Assembly: GCF_030272615.1 (NCBI RefSeq)
Contig: NC_081411.1
Location: 44,033,517-44,097,516, forward strand
Direction of reading: 5' to 3'
Source of the DNA: Cryptomeria japonica
Lineage: Eukaryota; Streptophyta; Pinopsida; Cupressales; Cupressaceae
Length of the DNA stretch: 64,000 bases
The translations under genes and the position numbers were made by a program. The notes beneath the pieces are model-generated. The model was not told the DNA's origin. It was given only the letters and a program-made list of their open reading frames with translations, and did no database searches. Positions 55,850 to 64,000 of this stretch are shown here, piece by piece; positions within the stretch are counted from its first letter, which is position 1; every line of letters starts with the position of its first letter.

Positions 55850-57398
55850 GAGTCTCTCACTTTGCTGGGGTCAAAGGAAAACTGAGGCGGTCTACCTCTA
55901 CTTGAGAAATCCAAGATGAGTCTTCAACTGATCTGCCTTTCCACTTCACAAGATATTCTTTATATTGACTGCTTCGGGTACTACGTCCAATTCTACTATC
56001 CAAAATGTCCTCTATCTAATTTGGTTCTTTCTGGGGAAATTTTTTCTCCAAGTCAAAAATATTGTGTTCATTGAATTCTGGTTCATGATACTCATGAAGG
56101 TCTGCAATATTGAATATAGGTGATATGTTCAGGTCATCAGGTAGCTCCACTTCATATGCATTTCCAGAACTGAATTTCCTCGAGATCTTACAGGGTCCAA
56201 ACTTCTTCATCTGCAAATTTGTATAGGTTCCAACCGGGAATATCTCTTTTCTCATATACACCATCACTTCATCGCCAACTTCAAATTCCTTATGTCTCCT
56301 CTTCTCATTTTACTTCTCCTTATACTTGATATTCATATCTTCCAAATGTTGTTTAACCTGGATATGTAAGGTTGCCATATGATCTATAAAGTCTTCTGCT
56401 TCTAAACTTCTCTGGTCTTCATTGCTGATATCCCTTAATTCTGATATACCTCTAGGATGCACTTCGATAACTATCTCAAAAGATGTTTTTCCAGTACTCC
56501 TATTCACTAAATTGTTGTAGGCAAACTCTGCTTGTGCAAGAATCAAATCCCAACTTCCAGTTTTATATCCCATCAAACATCTCAACAAATTTCCCAAGCT
56601 CCGATTAACTACTTATGTCCATCCATCAGTCTGTGGGTGAAAAGTAGAACTGAACTTCATATTTGTCTTCATCTTCTTCCAAAGTGTTCTCCAAAAATAA
56701 CCAACAAATTTAGTATCTCTGTCTGAAACTATGCTCTTAGGTAATCCATGCAATCTCACTACTTCCTTGAAAAATAGGTCTGCTAAATGCATTACATCTG
56801 ATGTCTTCCTACAAGGTATGAAATGTGTCATCCTAGAGAATCTATCCACCACCACAAATATAGAATCATTCCCTCTCTATGTAATAGGCAATCCTAGTAT
56901 GAAATCCATGCTTATATCCTCCCAAGGTCTTACCGGTACTGTCAAAGGTTTATACAATCCCACATTCTGACTACTACCCTTTGCAATTTGACAAACTTTA
57001 CAACTTTGCACATATTTCTTAACATACTTATGAATATGGGGCCAAAAGTATTGTTCACTCACCAAGGCTACTGTTTTGTCAAAACCAAAGTGTCAAGCTA
57101 ATCCTCCACTATGTTTCTCCTTTATCAGATTCTCCCTCATAAAAATCTTAGGTATGCACAACTGAACTCCTCTGAACAACATCTCATCCTTAATGAAATA
57201 ATCCAACCACTTACTTCTATCTACCATAACCGGTTCTCTACATGCTTTCCAAGGTTCTCCAAAATTCGAGTCATCATCATACAATGTCTTCAACTCTTCA
57301 AATCCTAATACTGTCACTGTCATCTTTGTCAGCAAATTTCTTCTCCTACTCAATGCATCAACAACTTTGTTAGATTTTCCACTTCTATGCTTCAACAC
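55850..57398 (-). pseudogene. Gypsy3 integrase with chromodomain
   Basis: Zinc domain at about 57110-56990 (LIKEKHSGGLA, then YFWPHIHKYVKKYVQSCKVC). Core at 56855-56310: [29 protein letters not shown] (second Asp) and FHPQTDGWT; the motif carrying the catalytic Glu is broken by a stop after this last segment. The GPY-like part is at 56267-56016 (MKKFGPCKISRKF, YEVELPDDL). After one stop a chromodomain follows at 56010-55870: IEDILDSRIGR, then YKEYLVKWKGRSVEDSSWI, with the aromatic and W residues of the fold. Chromodomains of this kind are thought to steer integration to marked chromatin. At least three breaks are seen. Confidence 0.88.
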
Positions 57399-58858
57399 AA
57401 AGGTGTAATTCTACAAAAATTCTACCCATCTCATATGTCTCTGATTCAACTTACTCTGACTATTCAAATACTGCAAAGCTTGATGATATGTATACAACAC
57501 AAACTCCTTAGGCAACAAGTAATGTCTCCACTTCTTCAAGGATTGAACTATGGCATAAAATTCCTGATCATATACTGAATATCTCCTCCTAGCATCATTC
57601 AACTTCTCACTGAAATAAGATACTGCTCTCCCTTCTTGACTCAAGACTGCTCCTATTGTTGTTGCAATTGCATCACAATCTACTTGAAATACTTTGTTGA
57701 AATTTGGTAAAGCCAAAACAGGTTGCTTAGTCACTTTCTGCTTTAATAACTCAAAACTTTTGTTTGCTCCTATGGTCCACCTAAATTCCTTCTTATCTCC
57801 TCTCATGGTCTTAGTCGTAGGATTACAAACTGAACTGCAATTTCCGATAAACTTCTGGTAGAAACTAGCCAATCCATGAAATGATCTTACCTCTCCAATG
57901 CTTTCCGGTGTAGGCCACTCAACAATTGCTTTTACTTTCTCAGGGTCCATCTTCAATCCATCAATAGATATCACAAATCCCAAATAGACTAACTCCTCCT
58001 TTATGAAAGTACACTTCTTAAGATTTATCAACAACTTCTCTTCTCTCAACCTCTACAAAACTTGCCTCAAATGCAACAAATGCTCCTCTTTTGTTTCACT
58101 GAAAATCAAATATCATCCAAGTACACAATAACAAACTTACCCAAGAATTTATTCAATACCTCATTCATTAGCCTCATAAAAGTACTTGGTGCATTAGTTG
58201 ACCCAAAAGGCATCGCCAACCATTCATACAGTGCTTGATTTGTCTTAAATGTTGTCTTCTACTCATCTCCTTCTCTGATTTTGATATGATGATATCCACT
58301 CTTCAAATATGTCTTGGTAAAGTACTTGGCTCCACTCAAGTAGTCTATTATGTCATCCATCCTAGGCAAAGGAAACTAGTATTTCACTGTGATCTTGTTT
58401 ATTGCTTTTGAATCAATACACATTCTCCACTCTCCATTCTTCTTAGGTGCTAATATTGCTGGCACTGCATAGGGGCTCAACCTTTCTTTGATCAAACCTT
58501 TCTTCAACAACTCATGCACTTGTCTATTTAGTTCTTCATTCTCCATCGATGTCAACCGGTGTGCATATTTGTTAGGCAAACTAGCTCCGGGAATCAAATC
58601 CATGCAATGAATGATACTTCTAACCAGTGGTAATCCATCAAACACATTATTTGAAATGATGTCTCCATATTCTGTCAGCAATTCCTTTATCTCCTCTGAT
58701 TGTTCTTCTTCCAGTTTTGGTTCCTTGGTCTTCCTAGGAACCAAGACAAAACATACATTCTCATGTCTCATTCCATCCAGGAATTTCCTTCCGTCCACCA
58801 AATAGATCCTAGCATTCGTACAAACTTCACTCTTTAAAGGTTCCTCTAAGGGTAACAA
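57093..58858 (-). pseudogene. Gypsy3 reverse transcriptase and RNase H
   Basis: The frame at 58858-58376 carries the protease-RT linker and the RT start (LLKKGLIKERLSPYAVPAIL, APKKNGEWRMCIDSKAINK). Between 58376 and 58049 the palm continues ([17 protein letters not shown], then the active site VYLDD), with a one-base loss just after YLDDI. 58049-57411 holds the thumb (LINLKKCTFIKEELVYLGFV, VEWPTPESIGEVRSFHGLA) and RNase H (FQVDCDAIATTIGAVLSQEG, YSVYDQEFYAIVQSLKKWRH). The connection ends VVDALSRR. The catalytic residues are mostly preserved, but the frame is split in three. Confidence 0.9.
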
Positions 58859-58861
58859 GGT

Positions 58862-60430
58862 CTACTTCATCCCATTTGCCACAATGGTGTATATATTCTT
58901 TCTCCCATCGTGTATTGCCTGTCTATCAAACTGCCAAGGTCTACCCAACAAAATGTGACAAATATCCATAGGCATTATATCACACAAAACTTCATCATGA
59001 TAATTCCTAATTTTCAATTTCACTAAATATTGCTCACTTACCAACAACTTATGTTCATCCTGAATCCATGCTATCTGATAAGGCTTAGGGTGTTTCAATC
59101 TTTCGAAGTTTAACTTATTCACCATCTCCTCTGAAACAAGATTATCTGAACTACCACTATCAATAAAAAGTTTACAACACTTACCAGATACCTTACATTT
59201 GGTCTTGAAGAAATTCCTCCTCTGCAAGGGCTCCTCATCTTTGCCGGTATGACACAAAACTCTCCTCATCATCAACAGTTCTCCATCTTCTAGTTTGTTA
59301 GCTGATCCGGTTGGATTTTCTACCACCACTACTGCCCTTCCAGTATTCTCTGTCTTCTTACATTCAAATGCACGATGTCCTTCTCCTCCACACTTAAAGA
59401 ACGTTCCTCTAAACACTCTCTTGTCTTGTCTTCTGTCATCTTTTCCAAAATTTTCATTCTAGTAGCCATCCAGTTCTCTCCTCCAGTAGAATTTTCTATC
59501 ACCCTCCTGGTATGAATTACTATCTTTATACACTTCCTTGTCCTTGTTCTGATCTATACAGGTACCTCTTGCTCGGGTATATCCTCTTCCTCCTTGAAAT
59601 CTACCTCCAGTAAACCTTCCACCTCTGCCTCTACTCATGTCTTTTGTTCAACTTTTGTTCAACCTTCAAGGCATACTGATAAGCCTCTTCAACACTTTCT
59701 AATTTGATCAAACTGAGTTCATCTTGTATAGACATCCGCAATCCATTCAAATATCTTGCAACTTGTTCAACTTCGTCATCAACATGCCCGGATCTGATAT
59801 TCAACTTTTAAAATGCTTCAGTGTATTCTTCACACTAGATTCCTTCTGTCTCAAATTCTGCAACTTCCAGAATAGATTTACTTGATAATCAACCGATATA
59901 AATTTTGACTTCTTGAAACTTACCAAACATCCGATCCCAAGTCTTCATTTTCTCTTTACCTCTTCTCTGTATCAACCTGCAAATGCTCCCACAAAAGAGA
60001 TGCATGACCTTCCAACTGACTATAGACATATTTCACCTTTCTTTCTTTTGCAGTATTTTCAAAATCAAAATATTTCTCCATCTTCGAGATCCAATCCTTC
60101 AATTCGTCTAAATCTAACTTTCCATCATATTTCGGTGGGGTAAAATATGGTTTAGTATTAGCCCTACTCAAAACCCTCAAAAACCTCTCTTCATCTGAAT
60201 CAATCGCCGTTGGGTTTACTTGTTTTGCTAGGGATTCTTCTCCTTCATCTTCACTTACATCTTAAATATGTCGGCCTCTTCTCTGTGCTATCTCCATGGC
60301 TTCCAACCGGGCTGCTACCCCTCACAACATCTCCATCACAACAAGGTCTACATTCCCACATGCTCCGCCCTTCCTAGTTCCTCTTCACGCCATCTTTTGC
60401 CAGTCGTCTGCACCTGCAGGTCAAGCCCAT
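58862..60430 (-). pseudogene. Gypsy3 gag and protease
   Basis: Gag starts in the region 60430-60290 (VAARLEAMEIAQRRG) with a TAA soon after. The capsid part at 60180-59956 reads PPKYDGKLDLDELKDWISKM, EKYFDFENTAKERKVKYVYS and LEGHASLLWEHLQ. More breaks lie between 59950 and 59430. The knuckle at about 59405-59370 is FFKCGGEGHRAFEC: the first Cys of C-x2-C-x4-H-x4-C is Phe. The protease follows in the same 184-residue frame, with LFIDSGSSDNLVS (about 59190-59150) and the terminal ILLGRPWQFDRQ motif. Confidence 0.87.
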
Positions 60431-60479
60431 AGTCAGTCACCCTACAACAAGATTCTCAGGACAACCGGAATTAAAACTT

Positions 60480-60491
60480 GCTCTGATACCA
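60480..60491 (-). promoter_or_regulatory. Gypsy3 primer-binding site (initiator tRNA-Met)
   Basis: Plus strand GCTCTGATACCA, i.e. TGGTATCAGAGC on the minus strand, two bases from the LTR end. This site is standard for plant chromoviruses. Confidence 0.92.
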
Positions 60492-60493
60492 CT

Positions 60494-61297
60494 TGGTGTA
60501 GTCACCGGTAAGGAGAAACCTCAAAGAGATCAGTCAGAACTAGTCAGCAAGAGTAAATACAATGGAATCACAGAGATATGATGGAGGCAATGCAAAACAC
60601 ATAAAATTATATCATAAAAATTGATTACAACCAACTAGAAACAACTGGGTTACAAAAAACTAGCTCACAGGCTTGCTAAAAACATGCTCAAAGTATAGAA
60701 TAGGTCACAATTGGGACCTCAAAACCTAGATTTATCTTCTATGCTTAGTCTCACTACCTCATTCTACATTCTAATGCACAATTACAATGATATATAGATC
60801 CAAGAGGATCCAGTCAGCCCAAAAAGGGATCAAAATCTGAAGAACAAGACCTAACATGTAAAATCAACAAGGTCGACCTCTGCCAAAGAAATCCTTCCAG
60901 AAGATCCAAAGGATGAAGTGTATATCATGGGAAAAGGTCGGCCACACGCCAAGGAACATCAAAATAAACACCCAAGGCTCCACAAGCTTCAAAAGGGGTT
61001 CTGGTAGATCACCAAATAGGTCTAGGAAACCAGTAACAAGGAACTGTCAACCGGTAACAGGAAACTGTTATTGAAACCGGTAGCGATATCTTGCCAGAAA
61101 ATGATCCAAATGTAATGCGGTCAGGAAACAAGAGAGATGATCAAGTCTTCAATTAGAATCCAATTCTACATGATCCGGTGCGCCAAAGTCGATATACATA
61201 GAAAGAAATGTTGAAACTGCAAATAGAAAGGAAAATAGAAAAGAAATATTTTTTGGTTGATGCAAGATTCCCATGAACTGAGGATGCTCCTGCATCA
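60494..61297 (-). repeat. Gypsy3 5' LTR
   Basis: 804 bp. Plus strand TGGTGTAGTCACC...CTCCTGCATCA. Confidence 0.88.
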
Positions 61298-61302
61298 CAA
61301 AA
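61298..61302. repeat. Gypsy3 target-site duplication, right (CAAAA)
   Basis: Identical to 55041-55045. Confidence 0.8.
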
Positions 61303-61548
61303 AGGCAAACAAAGACAAGAGGCCAAAAGAAAATAGAACATGCAAAAGATAAAAACCAAAAACAAGACCTCAAGTCAACTAGCCGAAGAGACCTCGATAT
61401 CTAAATGTCTCAACCACTAATATCACTCTTGAAAATTCCATCTCAAGAACACAAGTGATCACATAAAAAGAGCAAGAGCCCATATCATCTATGAACTACA
61501 AATAACAAATCCATGAGCTCATGCGAAGAAAGAGAGAACGCATGGATA

Positions 61549-61655
61549 CACATTCTAGATGTGTTTTTCTAGGTGATCCATCAAAAGAAGAAGAATGAGA
61601 GAGGACACAAATACACATTCTAGATGTGTTTTTTAGGTGATCCATGTTGGGGAGG
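61549..61655. repeat. Two direct copies of a 40-bp segment
   Basis: ACACATTCTAGATGTGTTTT...AGGTGATCCAT occurs at about 61549-61591 and 61611-61652, separated by a purine-rich spacer. Each copy contains the short palindrome ACACATTCTAGATGTGT. Confidence 0.8.
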
Positions 61656-61744
61656 AGAGTAGGAATAGTCTAGCTATATTTTTCTAGTTCCACTCATCCT
61701 CATGCATGTGTGTAAGTGATTTTTGGTTTTAGGTGTTAAGAATC

Positions 61745-62050
61745 ACCTATAAGAGTTTGTTTTCTTTGGTTTTGAGCATGCAACAACCTGTGTAAGACAT
61801 GAAATGAAAAAATAAAAGTGTGTATGGTATCAAGAACATCTTGTATAAGAGTTTGTTTGCTTTGGTTTCGAGAATGTGTAACCCCGTGTAAGACAAATAT
61901 ATGTCGAGTTTCGAGGACATTTCGTGTAAGAGTTTGTTTGCTGTAGTTTCGAGAATGTGCACCCCATATAAGACATATATAAATGTTGCATTTGGTTTAG
62001 GGCATGAAGCATCTCGTGTAAGAGTTTGTTTTCTTTGGTTTCAAGAATGA
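61745..62050. repeat. Tandem repeat, about 80-100-bp period, four units
   Basis: Each unit has GTGTAAGAGTTTGTTTGCTT followed by GGTTTCGAGAATG. Starts near 61748, 61843, 61924 and 62014. Short minus-strand frames with recurring LETKxNKLL come from the repeat and are not taken as genes. Confidence 0.75.
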
Positions 62051-62069
62051 ACACCTTGTTTAAAATATA

Positions 62070-64000
62070 CTTTTATATACGACTAATATGTTTTCAATTA
62101 GTTGGTTATGACCTCTTTTGGTTTGGTTTTGCTCTACTGTTGGGTCTTCTTTTATATAAGGTTTAAGAACCTTGTTTCCTATTTATCATGATAAAAAAGT
62201 AAATAAAATTTATTATAAAATTGAACGTAAATATAGTTAAATTCTTAAGTAATAGTGTAAACATAGTTAAGTTTTTAAGTAATTTAAAAAAATAAATTAA
62301 AACTGTACTTCAAATAAAATATTAAAAATAAAGTTAATGCTGAATATTTTTTACAATATTGCATCAATACTTGTGACTTTAAAATTGTTAGTGTTGATGA
62401 AGACTACCCATAATCGAATAAAATATATTGTGATGCCACATTGATGCACCAATAAATCATGACTTAGTGCAAAAATAGGGGAGAGGGACCAATAGTCGTT
62501 AGGGCTAACTTCGTCACCATGTAGCCGTCACATGGAATATCATAAGACCTCTATTTTTTTTAGAAATGTAAAATGGACACTTAACTATCTATAACTAAGG
62601 TTTAAAGGCGCGACTCATCATGAAAATTGTCAAAATAACACGTCTATTGCGAAGAATGACTTTTTAAAGATTCGACCAAAACTTAATCTAAAATTGTCTA
62701 GTAATTGAAAAAAAAAATATCATTTCTTGTTAGTAAAATATCATATTTTTATTTAGAGTATAACTTATATGCAATATAAATGAACCAAATACATATTAGT
62801 AACCATAAATAATTGTTATATCTAACTTGTAAATCCAACATAGATGAATTAATAGTTGACGAAAAAATAAATATTTATTGTTATAGAAAAACACACATTA
62901 TTATATAAAATACAACTTATATCCAACACAAATGGACCAATAGTTGAACACTAAAACTTGTTGAAAATCCTTCTCATTTCATGGAAAAATACAAGGTATT
63001 TTTTGTGCTCGTGCCTTTTATATTTGTGATAGGACAAATTATTAATATGAAATACTCCAATGAATATACATTGCTACCCCAATAGTTGTATGCATAGGAA
63101 TACTATTTTTTCACTATGACAACAATACTTGCTGAAGCAAGTATCTTATTTTATTAAATGAGCATCTTATTTTTTAAATGACACACTTATAGTGGATAGT
63201 TATGGTTTTTTATCTCAAACAAAAAACAATTTATTCGCTTGTTAATGAATGTATATTTGTACTTTTTATATAACATTTGCAGGTTCTTATGTGTTCACGT
63301 ATATGTCTATTTTGACCAACATTTGGTTATTTTTTTATTTACATGGGGACTATTTATTTATAATATATAGTATAAATTTGTGGTAAGATTGCATATTATG
63401 TGCACAATTGCTATAATGACTATTGGACCCCGTTCAACTACTAGCTCAATTAAAATTTATAACCATGTAATATTACTAACTTTCCTTTTATATGAATTTT
63501 AAGAAATTATACCTCTTAAGATTGTGAAATAATATAATTTTTTAAATATCAATGAATTAAAAATATAGTTTACTAATTGAAATTACATCAACCATAAAAA
63601 TCTAATAGTGTTGAAATTTTTCGTTTTTCAAATATTAATGAAATAAAAATGTAATTTAACAATAAATATATAATCAGATTGTTGAAATGAATTTTATTTT
63701 TAAAAATATTTATTGCTTGTGTTTCTATATATATATATGGTCATAGCATCACACATTGCTATTTTAAAATATAAATTATTACAAATCTTTGACATATATT
63801 AATATTAAAAATTAAACATAAAATTCATAATTAAATATTACTTACAAAATAAATAATACTTAAAAAATAAGATGTTATTTTGTTTTATATGTAAAGTTTA
63901 AAATATTAATTCTATCACTTGTAAATTCACAATTCTATTAAAAATTATTCGAAAAATTATTACGTTAGAACTTATATAATAGAAATTAGTTTAGATATTT
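62070..64000. other. AT-rich DNA, no gene seen
   Basis: Very AT-rich with poly-A/T runs and a short TA run at 63727-63738. One less AT-rich island at 62460-62700 (for example GTCGTTAGGGCTAACTTCGT) has no frame or pairing partner in the window. Confidence 0.65.

Larger units (their letters stand above)
55046..61297 (-). mobile_element. Gypsy3: chromovirus (Ty3/gypsy with chromodomain), structurally complete
   Basis: 6.25 kb, minus strand. LTRs 55046-55826 and 60494-61297, primer site 60491-60480, gag, protease, reverse transcriptase, RNase H, integrase and C-terminal chromodomain in order. Target duplication CAAAA on both sides. The 23-bp longer right LTR has TTATCTTCTATGCTTAGTCT, which the left lacks. 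The LTRs differ at many sites, clearly more than the Copia pair, so this is an older insertion. Stops and frameshifts inactivate it. Confidence 0.9.

Noticed and set aside
1-64000. tRNA, rRNA, CRISPR or bacterial-type signals
   Set aside because: No cloverleaf with internal A and B boxes, no rRNA motif and no regularly spaced repeat-spacer array was seen on either strand; short direct repeats all belong to minisatellites or LTRs.

Overview
The window looks like intergenic DNA from a large-genome seed plant, possibly a gymnosperm (low confidence on the clade). Almost all of it is transposable elements in different stages of decay. I see no intact host gene, no RNA gene, no CRISPR array and no prokaryotic signal. 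The evidence is plant-type LTR retrotransposons with initiator-Met-tRNA or similar primer sites, a plant LINE with an RNase H domain, an antisense fragment of a plant mobile domain (PMD) protein, and long AT-rich spacers.

Layout. 1-735: 5' part of a LINE ORF1 on the minus strand, running off the left edge. 740-1600: AT-rich, with two local duplications and an (AT)n run. 1690-2325: minus-strand coding-like remnant of unknown family. 2676-8340: a minus-strand LINE with ORF1 and ORF2 (endonuclease, reverse transcriptase, zf-RVT, RNase H), broken by stops and frameshifts. 9039-48864: one nested complex. Its outer shell is a plus-strand Ty3/gypsy element of the Tat/Ogre type (here Gypsy1). Its 5' LTR (9039-10460) and the remainder of its 3' LTR (47547-48864) lie almost 40 kb apart but are flanked by the same 5-bp target duplication, TTTTC. 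Inside it are a Tork-type Copia element (23352-30363, TSD GTAAC), a 993-bp terminal-inverted-repeat element (28618-29610) in the Copia 3' LTR, an antisense PMD fragment (30395-31615), and a second, younger, minus-strand Tat/Ogre-type element (Gypsy2, 31616-47546) inserted in Gypsy1's 3' LTR. 48947-53684: a minus-strand LTR element with no recognisable coding sequence (LARD-like), one LTR truncated. 53685-55040: unclassified sequence with two hairpins. 55046-61297: a complete but mutated chromovirus (Gypsy3, minus strand, TSD CAAAA). 61303-64000: short tandem repeats, then AT-rich DNA.

How the parts relate. Gypsy1 and Gypsy2 are two members of one family and can be compared base by base. Both carry a conserved extra ORF of about 120 residues upstream of gag, a G-patch-like segment between protease and reverse transcriptase, and two successive RNase H domains. 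Most disrupting changes in Gypsy1 are CAA/CAG/CGA codons turned into stops, as expected from deamination of methylated cytosine in silenced DNA. The junction at 31615/31616 cuts the PMD reading frame and the Gypsy2 3' LTR at the same point, so a deletion has removed part of the complex there.

The most interesting candidates are the conserved pre-gag ORF, the antisense PMD frame downstream of Gypsy1 pol, the TIR element with its 4-bp target duplication, and the G-patch segment in the polyprotein. All divergence and boundary statements are from reading by eye, without alignment software.
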